DNA of 64,000 nucleotides from Reinekea forsetii (GCF_018860385.1 NZ_JAHKPH010000016.1:341245-405244); one strand, 5' to 3'. Shown: positions 53,525-61,560, numbered from the stretch's first letter. Program-made: numbers and translations. Notes: generated from the letters alone by a model not told the origin.

Positions 53525-54121
53525 TTACTCTATAAAGTACAAACCGGAACCCGAAGACTCAACACCTTGTGCTGTTAAACTGTTACGAGATATAGAATCT
53601 AAATCATGTAACGCGCTAGAAGCACAGCTTGAGTTTTGTCGGCCATTATTTTGGCTGGCCAAACAGTTACGGAAGCCTTCATCTATAATCATTTCAACCA
53701 TGGTTTCATAGCTACCATCGGGTAAGGCATCTTGATAAATTACGTTAGCGCCAATTATTTTCGCATCAACAAAAGAGCGATACTGATCGTTTTGCACCAC
53801 AAGATTTTCAACCGTAGAGTTACCTATGATTTGGGTTCCATAAACACGCTCAGCTAAAGTACGATACGCATCTAACTTGGAAGCACGCATGGCTAACAAG
53901 CGTTTTTGGACTTCGGTTAAATTTCGTGTCGTTGGATTAATAGCACCATAGCCAGTCACACGAAGCACCATAGGTTCCATAGGCGGAAGCTTCTCATTAA
54001 TTTGCTTCACGTTAGAAACAATTTCGTCGACTTTCTTTTGCTTGCTGTTAAAAGGCCACATACTGCAACTGGTCGAAAATACCAATATAAAAGCCATGAG
54101 AAATAAATTACGTACAGTCAT
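53525..54121 (-). CDS. flgP: Flagellar lipoprotein FlgP (LPP20 family)
   Basis: Outer-membrane-associated lipoprotein needed for flagellar basal-disk structure and motility in Vibrio and Campylobacter. The 198-residue protein has a lipoprotein signal with lipobox STSC at about residue 19, then the LPP20 domain: LRVTGYGAINPTTRNLTEVQKRLLAMRASKLDAYRTLAERV and a second half with GYETMVEMIID-like residues (here GSYETMVEMIID). Paired with flgT downstream. The C-terminal tail is serine-rich and asparagine-rich. Confidence 0.85.
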   Translation of the reverse strand: MTVRNLFLMAFILVFSTSCSMWPFNSKQKKVDEIVSNVKQINEKLPPMEPMVLRVTGYGAINPTTRNLTEVQKRLLAMRASKLDAYRTLAERVYGTQIIGNSTVENLVVQNDQYRSFVDAKIIGANVIYQDALPDGSYETMVEMIIDEGFRNCLASQNNGRQNSSCASSALHDLDSISRNSLTAQGVESSGSGLYFIE

Positions 54122-54463
54122 AGGTCACTCCACTGCGATGCCGCTGAATTGCTGCTTTGATGTGTGTATCGGCGTGCAATGAAAAAGCCTTAGGCAAATC
54201 TTTAAAAACTTTTCCAACGAAGCAGACCAAATGACTTTTTTGTTTCAAATTACTGAGAACGGTGGTCAATACGTCACGGAATCGACTCTCATTGAACAAG
54301 CGAGTGCCAATTAATCGGCTAATAGCGCCAAAATGGCTATAAAACGACCAATAGGGTGCTTTTTTCATAGCAAAGGAAAACAATAACCGCTCGGAACGGT
54401 GCCAAGCCTCATCGAATAGACTAAGCTAGACACTATTGACGATAAAAACCATTAGGAATTTCC
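54122..54463. other. Intergenic region between flgP and the TraF-like gene
   Basis: 342 bp between divergent genes. An open frame on the minus strand (54108-54368 from ATG) could encode 86 residues overlapping flgP by 14 bp, but it has no ribosome site and no recognisable fold. Promoters for both neighbours must lie here; I see no convincing -35/-10 pair. Confidence 0.5.
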
Positions 54464-56158
54464 ATGAAAAAGACCCTTTTAGCTGTAGCAATAACGGTTG
54501 CAGGCAGTGCCATTGCAACGCCATTCAACGGCAACGATGCTCAATCTAATGCCATGGGTAATACCGGCGTGGCCTCTTCTGAAGTTCAAAATGCTGTGAA
54601 TTTCAACCCAGCATTGCTAGCAGACCAGTATGACGGCGTGGGTTTTGGTATGACGCTACCGAGCTTCAAGTTTTATGTGGACGATTCGAAAGGGTTTATC
54701 AAAAGCGCAGGCGCATTTACAGAATCAGGCGGTACTTGGGATCAAGTTCAAACGATTGATTCGGCTGCTCTTGAATCTGCGGTGGGTGACATAGCTACGA
54801 CGATGGGCTCCATTGCAACTGATGTATCTAACATTGGAGATGCGATTACTGATATCGAAAATGCAAACAACCAGTCTGAATTCGATACTGCTGTAGACGA
54901 CCTAACAACAGCATCTGCTTCGTTATCCACCAATTCAGCAAGTTTAGATACTACTGTAGTATCCGTAAGTACTCAGGTTTCAAATTTAAACAATACCTCA
55001 CGCGCAGCACAAAGTGATTTAACAGGGCTTTCTAGCAAGCCACTTCAACTAGGTTTGGGTTTAGACATCTTAAATGCAGCCCTACCAAGCGAAGGTCTTG
55101 GCTTAGCGGTAGGCATCTCTACAAATACCGCGGTAGGTTCAACATTAAACGTAGCCTCAGAAGATTTAGACCCAATTGTAGATCTGACTGGCGATTTATC
55201 AGAATATTCAACAGAAGCAACAAACCTTACAGCGGCAGTTTCGGCATTAGCCGCGGCGAACGCCGATTTAACCGCTCACTTTCAGAGTGCGCCCGCGTAT
55301 GGAAGCCCAGAATATAGTGCTTGGGAAGCAGAGTTAGCTAACAAAGAGCAAGCCATTACAGACGCCCAAGATGATGTAAATACAGCCCAAGGCAATTTGG
55401 ATACCTTTAACGGCTCAAATGGAAAAATTGTCAACGGCTCCATTAATTTTTCATTGGGCGAAGACCCTCAAAGTGAAATAGAGTTTGTCGGCGCAAACAT
55501 TACCGAAGTGAGTGTATCAGCCGCACGCCGATTTGTTGTTGGCGGTGAAGACATTGCTTTTGGTGTAACTCCAAAGATTCAATCAATCAATATCTTTGAA
55601 AAAACCATTAATTTATCAAACTCTTCTTCTGAAATGGAGCAGCTATCGGCCGACCCATCAGGCTACTTTCTAAACAACACTACTTCGCTTATGCGTGTTA
55701 ACGTTGATTTTGGTGCCGCAAAAACTTGGGACTTCCACGGTAAAGTTCGTGCAGGGGTGGCTTTAAAAGATTTGATCCCTTGGACATTGGAAAGTAAGTC
55801 GGGCACTGAATTACTCATTCGCCCTAAATTGCGTGTTGGTGCCGCACATGAAACTAAGTTCACTAAAGTGGCTGTAGATCTAGACATCACTGAAAACAAG
55901 CCGCTGAAATACGGTGTACCTACGCGTTACTTCGGTTTAGGCGGTGAAGTCAATGCATGGGGCTGGGCGGCACTTCGTGCAGGTTACCGCGCTAACTTAA
56001 GTGTTGAAAACAGCAGTGTGGTTTCGGGTGGTATTGGCTTAACGCCATTTGGCGTAGGCGTTGAAATCAGTGCTTGGGCGAAACCTACTTCCTTGGATGA
56101 TTGGGCGGTACTCATTCAAGACATGGGCGCGGTTGTAGAATTCTCGATGAACTTCTAG
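54464..56158 (+). CDS. TraF-like outer-membrane beta-barrel protein with helical insertion
   Basis: Member of the family named after plasmid conjugal-transfer protein TraF (TraF_2), which is common in marine gammaproteobacterial chromosomes; its function there is unknown. The 564-residue protein has a signal peptide ending SAIATP, the family N-terminus (QSNAMGNTGVASSEVQNAVNFNPALLA, FGMTLPSFKFYVDD) and a barrel-like C-terminal half ending in VEFSMNF, a typical outer-membrane C-terminus. Residues about 90-290 are Ala/Ser/Thr/Asp-rich heptad-like sequence with two helical blocks, longer than a simple barrel needs. No conjugation genes are nearby. A strong terminator follows. Confidence 0.8.
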   Translation: MKKTLLAVAITVAGSAIATPFNGNDAQSNAMGNTGVASSEVQNAVNFNPALLADQYDGVGFGMTLPSFKFYVDDSKGFIKSAGAFTESGGTWDQVQTIDSAALESAVGDIATTMGSIATDVSNIGDAITDIENANNQSEFDTAVDDLTTASASLSTNSASLDTTVVSVSTQVSNLNNTSRAAQSDLTGLSSKPLQLGLGLDILNAALPSEGLGLAVGISTNTAVGSTLNVASEDLDPIVDLTGDLSEYSTEATNLTAAVSALAAANADLTAHFQSAPAYGSPEYSAWEAELANKEQAITDAQDDVNTAQGNLDTFNGSNGKIVNGSINFSLGEDPQSEIEFVGANITEVSVSAARRFVVGGEDIAFGVTPKIQSINIFEKTINLSNSSSEMEQLSADPSGYFLNNTTSLMRVNVDFGAAKTWDFHGKVRAGVALKDLIPWTLESKSGTELLIRPKLRVGAAHETKFTKVAVDLDITENKPLKYGVPTRYFGLGGEVNAWGWAALRAGYRANLSVENSSVVSGGIGLTPFGVGVEISAWAKPTSLDDWAVLIQDMGAVVEFSMNF

Positions 56159-56185
56159 CACGCCCAGATTAAACGAAATAACATT

Positions 56186-56217
56186 AGCCCGACTTTTTGC
56201 CGTCGGGCTTTTTTTTA
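56186..56217 (+). terminator. Terminator after the TraF-like gene
   Basis: AGCCCGAC and GTCGGGCT pair around an 8-nt loop and run into eight T, 28 bp after the stop. Confidence 0.92.
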
Positions 56218-56319
56218 TCTATAGATCTACAAATTCAAAATCGGAGATCTCCGAAACACCATCGCATCGCCAGCCTGTGTAGACTATACTTATTATTCTA
56301 TTTTCAATTATTTAACATT

Positions 56320-57543
56320 ATGAAAACCTACCTCGTTGGTGGTGCCGTCAGAGATGAATTGCTTGGCATTCCTTTTAAAGACAAAGACTATGTTGTTGTG
56401 GGCGCTTCGCCAGATGACTTATTGTCACAAGGCTTCACCCAAGTAGGCGACGATTTCCCTGTCTTTTTGCACCCCAAAACTAAAGATGAATACGCATTAG
56501 CACGCACCGAACGAAAGTCGGGACACGGTTATACGGGTTTTTCTGTAACCTTTGATGCTGACGTTACGTTAGAGGAAGATTTACTTCGTCGCGATTTAAC
56601 AATTAATGCCATTGCTAAAACAGACGATGGCCAATTTGTTGATCCTTATGGTGGGTTAACTGACATTCAAAATAAAACGCTGCGTCATGTGTCTCCGGCA
56701 TTTTGCGAAGATCCATTGCGTGTATTGCGAGTCGCCCGTTTTGCGGCCCGTTTATACAACCACGGCTTTCAAGTGGCCGATGAAACCATGTTACTTATGG
56801 AAAAGATGGTCAGCAGCGGTGAGCTGGAGCATTTAGTTGCTGAACGTGTCTGGCAAGAGTTGTCGCGCGCGCTTCAAGCTGAAGTACCGAGCGAATTTTT
56901 TAACGTACTTAAACGTTGCGGCGCTCTCAAGGTTATTTTCCCTGAGCTGGATAGACTATTTGGTGTTCCTCAAACCATGCGTTGGCACCCCGAAGTTGAT
57001 ACCGGTATTCACACTCTAAAAGCGCTCGATATATGCCGCTCAATGACACGGCAATTAGAACCTTTATTTGCAACCTTATGTCACGACTTAGGCAAAGGGT
57101 TAACCCAAGATGCGGTATTACCTTCACATCATGGCCACGAAGGATCGGGTGCAAACCTGATTAAGAAATTAGCCAAACACTATAAGTGGCCAACGAAAGC
57201 GACGGTTCTTGCGGAGCGCGTTGCCCGATATCATACCCACAGCCATAATATTAAAAACTTAAAACCCACTACCATTGTAAAGCTCATTAAGTCGCTCGGT
57301 GGTTTTTCACAAGCCGACCTCATCGATCAATTTTCAATGGTATGTGAAGCTGACTTCCGAGGCCGATCAGGCTTTGAACAACATACCTACACTCAAAAAG
57401 AGATCTTAAAACAATGTTTCCAGGCCGCTTCAGAAGTAACCGCGCAACGATTTGTGGATAAAGGGCTAAAAGGGAAAGCCATTGGAGAAGCCATAGACCT
57501 TGAACGAGCGAGTCGCGTCAAAGCCTATTTAAATACGGTTTAG
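56320..57543 (+). CDS. cca: Multifunctional CCA-adding tRNA nucleotidyltransferase
   Basis: Adds or repairs the 3'-CCA of tRNAs. The 407-residue protein begins MKTYLVGGAVRDELLG, with the catalytic DxD in KDKDYVVVG (nucleotidyltransferase loop, here E/D-rich), DLTINAIA, and RVLRVARFAARL. A C-terminal HD domain is present (CHDLGKG, near 260), as in the gammaproteobacterial multifunctional type. The frame is open upstream to 56197 within the preceding terminator; ATG 56320 gives the conserved N-terminus. Its stop overlaps the convergent ubiX stop by 4 bp. Confidence 0.95.
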   Translation: MKTYLVGGAVRDELLGIPFKDKDYVVVGASPDDLLSQGFTQVGDDFPVFLHPKTKDEYALARTERKSGHGYTGFSVTFDADVTLEEDLLRRDLTINAIAKTDDGQFVDPYGGLTDIQNKTLRHVSPAFCEDPLRVLRVARFAARLYNHGFQVADETMLLMEKMVSSGELEHLVAERVWQELSRALQAEVPSEFFNVLKRCGALKVIFPELDRLFGVPQTMRWHPEVDTGIHTLKALDICRSMTRQLEPLFATLCHDLGKGLTQDAVLPSHHGHEGSGANLIKKLAKHYKWPTKATVLAERVARYHTHSHNIKNLKPTTIVKLIKSLGGFSQADLIDQFSMVCEADFRGRSGFEQHTYTQKEILKQCFQAASEVTAQRFVDKGLKGKAIGEAIDLERASRVKAYLNTV

Positions 57544-58145
57544 TGGTCTCGCCCCCAAGGAGCTAACAACCTTTGCTTAAGCCCGGCCGATTTTAAAATA
57601 CGGGCAACGATAAAATCGATTAAGTCTTCAATTGTTTTCGGCTGATGATAAAATCCCGGACTTGCCGGAATGATAGATGCTCCGGCTTGTTTCAGCGCCA
57701 ACATATTCTTAAGGTGTATTTCACTGAACGGGCTTTCTCGCGGCACAATGATGAGTTTATTTTCTTCCTTTAAAGCCACATCCGCGCCACGTTCAATTAA
57801 ATTATCGCATTGTCCTGTGGCAATAGCCGCCATGGTTCCCATTGAACATGGGCAAATAATCATGGTTTCCGGTGCCCCTGAACCACTGGCAACTGGGCTA
57901 GACCAATCTTCTTTGCCATAGACAATTAATTCACCATTGGCCGATAACGTCTCTCGGATATGCTGCTTCATTTTTTCATGATTCGACGGCCACGGCGTAT
58001 TGTCTTCTTGCGCCATCACCATTAATGCGGCTTTAGAAACTAAAAGATGTACCGTGGCGTGCTGATCCAGCAATACTTGCAACAAACGCTTGGCATAGGG
58101 TGCACCACTGGCGCCCGTTATGGCTAAGGTAACTTCAAAAGGCAT
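57540..58145 (-). CDS. ubiX: Flavin prenyltransferase UbiX
   Basis: Makes prenylated FMN, the cofactor of UbiD decarboxylase in ubiquinone synthesis. The 201-residue flavoprotein has the N-terminal FMN loop ITGASGAPYAKRLL, ICPCSMGTMAAIATGQCDNLIERGADVALKE with the conserved C-S-x-x-T/M region, and RESPFSEIHLKNMLAL and SPGFYHQP near the C-terminus. It lies 2 bp downstream of tesB. Confidence 0.96.
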   Translation of the reverse strand: MPFEVTLAITGASGAPYAKRLLQVLLDQHATVHLLVSKAALMVMAQEDNTPWPSNHEKMKQHIRETLSANGELIVYGKEDWSSPVASGSGAPETMIICPCSMGTMAAIATGQCDNLIERGADVALKEENKLIIVPRESPFSEIHLKNMLALKQAGASIIPASPGFYHQPKTIEDLIDFIVARILKSAGLKQRLLAPWGRDH

Positions 58146-58147
58146 GG

Positions 58148-59014
58148 TTATTTGTCGCCTTCATTGTATCGCAACATACCTTCTTGCGTGGTGCTGGCAA
58201 CGAGGTGACCTTCTCTATCAAAAATTTGACCACGAACAAACCCTCGAGCGCGCCCTGTTGTTGGAGAATCGGCAACATACAATAACCAATCATCCAACCG
58301 GAATGGCCGATGGAACCAAATCGCATGGTCTAAGCTGGCGATGGTTAAGTTTGGACTAACCACCGATATACCATGAGGCATTAGAGCGGTTTCTAAAAAC
58401 CCATAGTCGGTAGTGTAGGCAAGCATCGACTTGTGGATGATAGGATCATCGGGTAATGGCGCAGTAGAACGAATCCACATATGGCGCTTGGCAATACCAT
58501 GTTTGGGCCTAAATGGGTTCTGCGCTTCTACGATGCGATATTCAATCGGCCGATCTGCGGTAAACTGCGCTCGTACTTTTTCAGGAATTTCTTCGGCGTG
58601 CGCTCTAAAAATCTTTAACTCGGGCTCCAGTAAATCGGGTCCCGGTACATTTGGCATGGAAACTTGATGGTCTAACCCATCTTCTTCGATCTGAAAAGAG
58701 GCGGTGAGCGCCAAAATAGGTTTATCAAACTGGCTGGCTATTACCCGGCGAACGCTGAATGAACGGCCATCTCGCACTATTTCCACATTGTAATCGATTG
58801 GGTGATGAGCATCGCCTGGTCTTAAGAAATAAGCGTGCAAAGAGTGAACGGATTTATCCGATAACGTTTGGCTCGCGGCCGACAATGCCTGCCCAATAAC
58901 CTGACCACCGAATAGCTTCGGGTAACCAAGATCTTGCGATAAGCCTCTAAACTGATTGTTGCCTAACGACTCGAGTTGCAAAAGTTCAATGAGGTTACTA
59001 ACCACTTCAGACAT
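58148..59014 (-). CDS. tesB: Acyl-CoA thioesterase II
   Basis: Hydrolyses medium- and long-chain acyl-CoA. The 288-residue protein (E. coli TesB 286) has two hot-dog folds: FGGQVIGQALSAASQTL and SLHAYFLRPGDAHHPI in the first, and ASLDHAIWFHRPFRLDDWLLYV with the catalytic aspartate, then a glutamine-containing C-terminus (VASTTQEGMLRY) in the second. Two bases separate it from ubiX; it is probably cotranscribed. Confidence 0.95.
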   Translation of the reverse strand: MSEVVSNLIELLQLESLGNNQFRGLSQDLGYPKLFGGQVIGQALSAASQTLSDKSVHSLHAYFLRPGDAHHPIDYNVEIVRDGRSFSVRRVIASQFDKPILALTASFQIEEDGLDHQVSMPNVPGPDLLEPELKIFRAHAEEIPEKVRAQFTADRPIEYRIVEAQNPFRPKHGIAKRHMWIRSTAPLPDDPIIHKSMLAYTTDYGFLETALMPHGISVVSPNLTIASLDHAIWFHRPFRLDDWLLYVADSPTTGRARGFVRGQIFDREGHLVASTTQEGMLRYNEGDK

Positions 59015-59255
59015 GAATCATTTCCCAATAACATTTCAGTCTATTTTAGCCTATGACTGTTCGAGTTTCTGTGAATTTTTGACGTTTTTATTTTCACCGT
59101 TCAAATATCAGCCAATAATTCAATATATTGGCATTTACTGGCCTGTTTAGGGTCAAATTAGGCACTGATTCACAAAAATGAACACCCGATGCATTCTAAC
59201 GTGCTATAAAGTCTGAAGCAGTCTATAGTGAAATTGCGTTCAACTGGAGAACAAC

Positions 59256-59858
59256 ATGAGCACTGCATTAGATACAAACACAGCTAATAACGATCTCGTT
59301 TGGAGTTTAGATAACTTCACGCAGCGCGATATGGCTAAAAGCTTTGTATCTCGTTTTGAGTCTCGTTTATGTGTCTACTCTCCATCGGTTGAGCAAATTT
59401 ACACCAATTACAGCCTAAACTTTCCGTCGACTGAGTCTGGCAAGATGGTTGTTCTACCTAACCCATATGCTTTTCACGATACTTTTCATGGCATAAGCCA
59501 AGAAGCCGTGAGGGATACAGGTTTATTTATTGTGCCTGGCCGTTTGATTGGAAAAAGTGGGCTTTATATTATCGTTAAGTATAAAAACTCTAATGTTAAG
59601 CCAGTTCCATTGCCCATTCGGCATGCTTTAAAGCGCATGGTTAAAACCAGCCACGATGACGATCCGTTTTTACCGATTCTCATTAAAGGTGATCTACGAG
59701 AATTTGATGTAGACATACCGTGTTTGCATTTACACCGCATTAAGCTCAGTGCATTAACGCATCGATCAGAATACGAAAAAGACAGCATTAAAACCGCTAT
59801 TTTTGACAAGATGTCGTCTTTGTATCGTGACGCAGATGAGATCTCTGAAGGTCTTTAA
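59256..59858 (+). CDS. Hypothetical protein, 200 residues
   Basis: I do not recognise this protein. It has no signal peptide or transmembrane helix. It is mixed alpha/beta by appearance, with a block near the middle (TGLFIVPGRLIGKSGLYIIVKY) that looks like adjacent beta-strands and a C-terminal helix-rich, charged part. Start ATG 59256 has GGAG 8 nt upstream (CTGGAGAACAACATG). It is convergent with alkB and the stops overlap by 4 bp. A strong ribosome site and normal composition support a real gene. Confidence 0.7.
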   Translation: MSTALDTNTANNDLVWSLDNFTQRDMAKSFVSRFESRLCVYSPSVEQIYTNYSLNFPSTESGKMVVLPNPYAFHDTFHGISQEAVRDTGLFIVPGRLIGKSGLYIIVKYKNSNVKPVPLPIRHALKRMVKTSHDDDPFLPILIKGDLREFDVDIPCLHLHRIKLSALTHRSEYEKDSIKTAIFDKMSSLYRDADEISEGL

Positions 59859-60442
59859 GCTAACACCTTTCTAAACGTACAGCTTATTCGAGGCTGCTTT
59901 ACCTTCGCACGCTTTGGTATAGCATGTTGCCAATGATGCTGTGTTTCTTTCGACATAATTAATAGCGAACCATGCGTGAGCTCTATGGCGTGCTTCTGTT
60001 GTTTATCTTTTTTGTGGCGCAACTGAAATGTACGCGATGCGCCGACAGATAAAATCATAATTGTTGGGTTTTGACCCAGCTCTGGTTCATCATCGCTGTG
60101 CCAGCCCATTGAATTTTGACCATCAGCATAAAAATTTAAGAGTGCACTGTTTGTTTTCCAGCCAAATGCTTTTTCTATCTGTGCGGGCACATTCGCTAAA
60201 CATGCTGGCCACCCTGCTGCGATATACCTGTAACCACTATACTGATAGCTCACACCATGCTCCCCCACCCAGGATTCCTGTCTAGGAATGCTATGCTCTT
60301 TTCCGAATAGGGTGATTTTACGATGCTGCCATTCAATTTCTTGCTGTAACTTTTCAAAGCAAGCATCTGCATTATTGAGCCAATCTGAGTATACTTGCAC
60401 GCTAGAAAGGCCATCATCAATAATTGTTATAGGTTTACTCAT
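59855..60442 (-). CDS. alkB: AlkB-family 2-oxoglutarate/Fe(II) dioxygenase (ALKBH2/3-like)
   Basis: Predicted oxidative demethylase that repairs alkylated bases such as 1-methyladenine and 3-methylcytosine. The 195-residue protein has the iron triad H115-x-D117 (in GWHSDDEP) and H173 (in HHWQHAIP), the 2-oxoglutarate-binding arginines in RISCTFR (R185, R191), and the nucleotide-recognition lid motif LLNFYADGQNSMG. This short form is closer to ALKBH2/3 than to E. coli AlkB. ATG 60442 shares its bases with the ATG of the divergent gene at 60441. Confidence 0.88.
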   Translation of the reverse strand: MSKPITIIDDGLSSVQVYSDWLNNADACFEKLQQEIEWQHRKITLFGKEHSIPRQESWVGEHGVSYQYSGYRYIAAGWPACLANVPAQIEKAFGWKTNSALLNFYADGQNSMGWHSDDEPELGQNPTIMILSVGASRTFQLRHKKDKQQKHAIELTHGSLLIMSKETQHHWQHAIPKRAKVKQPRISCTFRKVLA

Positions 60443-60764
60443 GTCTACCACCGCACAAAGTGCAGAAAAATGGTTAAAGGATTCCTCACCCAGCGATACC
60501 CAAGTCGAAGAGATGATTCATAAACTAGAGTCTCGTATCGATAACTGGCAAGGTGATGACGAGGGCATTCAAGGATCTATAGAAGCCGTAGACGCCCTAA
60601 GCGCTCATCTTCAAGCCAAACATCAATCAACACCTGAAGCCAGCAATGCGAATTTTGACGCCAGCGCTCTAATTCCCGATAATCAACCCGTTGAACTGGC
60701 TGAAGATATCAAATTAGAAACTTTTGCTGCGCTTAAAGCTCAACTCGATAAGCGGTCTGACTAA
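60441..60764 (+). CDS. Hypothetical acidic protein, 107 residues
   Basis: I do not recognise this protein. It is small, hydrophilic and acidic, with a likely helical middle (DTQVEEMIHKLESRIDNW, EGIQGSIEAVDALSAHL) and a disordered-looking centre. There is no signal peptide or membrane segment. ATG 60441 lies in the palindrome CATG that also holds the alkB start; AGG sits 7 nt upstream inside the alkB coding region. A longer frame open to 60288 is antisense to alkB and not credible. A terminator follows at 60796-60828. Confidence 0.6.
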   Translation: MSTTAQSAEKWLKDSSPSDTQVEEMIHKLESRIDNWQGDDEGIQGSIEAVDALSAHLQAKHQSTPEASNANFDASALIPDNQPVELAEDIKLETFAALKAQLDKRSD

Positions 60765-60795
60765 CCACTCAAGATTTTCGATAAAGTATTATCTA

Positions 60796-60828
60796 AAGCT
60801 ACCCTATGTCTAGTATAAGGGTACTTTT
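60796..60828 (+). terminator. Terminator after the 107-residue gene
   Basis: TACCCT and AGGGTA pair around a 12-nt loop; flanking AAG/CTT bases extend the stem with one mismatch, and four T follow, 32 bp after the stop. Confidence 0.65.
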
Positions 60829-60910
60829 CGGAAACTTGTGTATTTTTCATTTCGACTACCTTACATTTCCCTTCGATTCAGGCCGAAGCTAGTTTGCTTC
60901 TAAATGTTTG

Positions 60911-61037
60911 AATAGTAAGGGAGCAGTATGCCAAGGATGGCATGTTTAAAGGATTAAACTTAAAGGACTTCTAATAAGGATATTAGGACAAGGAGGTACA
61001 AAATGGCGGGCCAATTTATTGGTTCGCCATTTTTTTG
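60911..61037 (+). ncRNA. CsrB/RsmZ-type CsrA-sequestering small RNA (predicted)
   Basis: About 125 nt with no credible reading frame. GGA occurs seven times between 60920 and 60994. Three sit in the loops of short hairpins: 60928-60943 (ATGCC/GGCAT, loop AAGGAT), 60944-60959 (GTTTAA/TTAAAC, loop AGGA) and 60971-60986 (CTAATA/TATTAG, loop AGGA). The others, at 60920, 60965, 60986 and 60992, are in linkers. A strong terminator at 61000-61036 (AAATGGCG/CGCCATTT with an inner CCAA/TTGG stem and seven T) ends it. This layout is that of RsmX/Y/Z and CsrB, which titrate CsrA/RsmA. The 5' end is inferred from a weak -10 (TCTAAA at 60899-60904); CTTACA at 60860-60865 matches one half of a GacA box. 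Confidence 0.8.
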
Positions 61038-61090
61038 CTTTATATGTTAACTGACATTGATTGGCTGTGATTGCACATTCTGGTTCTATT

Positions 61091-61288
61091 GTGGAAATGC
61101 TTCGTCATTGGTGGGGTTGGCTCTAGGTTATCCGGTGGTATTGGTTCGCTTTGGCTTTCGGCTCTACGGTGGCAATGGTTCGCCTCGTTGGTGGGGTTGG
61201 CTTTAGATTCTACAGTGGTATTGGTTCGCCTCGTCGGTGGGGTTGGCTTTAGATTCTACAGTGGTATTGGTTCGCCTCGTCGGTGGGG
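61091..61288. repeat. Tandem repeat array, about 46-bp unit
   Basis: Units begin with GTGGTATTGG and contain GGTGGGGTTGG. Two are intact at 61169-61214 and 61215-61260 (a few differences), a shortened one is at 61135-61168, a diverged one is at 61091-61134, and the last one at 61261 merges into the palindromic element at 61289. Similar but shorter units (~40 bp) occur at 62850-62916, again directly before the second copy of that element. No coding role is visible. Confidence 0.8.
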
Positions 61289-61384
61289 TTGGCTTGAGCG
61301 GTCGCTGTTCGCGCATCCATGCGCCGCTTAACTTCGCCATCCATGGCTCAGATATCCGCTCAACCCAACCCCACCAACAAGGCT
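61289..61384 (+). repeat. Palindromic element A, copy 1 (96 bp)
   Basis: Identical over 96 bp to 62917-63012 and related in inverted orientation to 63470-63578. Right arm CCGCTCAACCCAACCCCACC pairs with TTGGTGGGGTTGG plus TTGAGCGG on the left, which spans the end of the tandem array. The ~53-nt loop is conserved among copies and includes GCGCATCCATGCGC and CCATCCATGG, themselves near-palindromic. Confidence 0.8.
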
Positions 61385-61416
61385 ATTACGTAGCCAACCT
61401 AAACATCGAATTCACT

Positions 61417-61535
61417 TAGGAGCGCTAGAAGCCTGCGGAGACGCGATTGGGTCTAGCTTTATTTTAGGCTTGCAGCTTGCCGCTCAAAACTTGCAGCTCA
61501 ACAATCGTCTCTCCGCTAAACAACGAAGACTCCTA
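61417..61535. repeat. REP-like paired inverted repeat B, copy 1
   Basis: Begins TAGGAGCGCT and AGCCTGCGGAGACGCGATT, and ends with the partial complement AATCGTCTCTCCGC and CTCCTA. The interior has twice-repeated CTTGCAGCT. Copy 2 at 61561-61678 is nearly identical through its whole length. Confidence 0.78.
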
Positions 61536-61560
61536 CAAAGAACACCACCACCATGCAAAG

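Noticed and set aside
54108..54383. Minus-strand frame of about 90 codons upstream of flgP
   Set aside because: No Shine-Dalgarno at either TTG 54383 or ATG 54368, no recognisable fold, and it overlaps flgP. It could be real, but the sequence alone does not support it.
60288..60440. N-terminal extension of the 107-residue protein
   Set aside because: It is entirely antisense to alkB, cysteine-rich and unlike the acidic remainder.
61003..61047. 15-codon ORF after AAGGAGG inside the small RNA
   Set aside because: The ATG has a good ribosome-like site, but the frame runs through the terminator hairpin, and the AAGGAGG is better explained as another CsrA-type GGA motif. A dual-function RNA is possible but unsupported.
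61091..61288. CRISPR array
   Set aside because: Units are directly tandem without unique spacers, and no cas genes are present.
61289..61384. Integron attC site
   Set aside because: The element is palindromic, but I find no canonical core sites at its ends, no integrase and no cassette series.
61071..61419. Plus-strand frames across the tandem repeats
   Set aside because: Their low-complexity Gly/Val/Trp translation follows from the repeat unit; there is no ribosome site.
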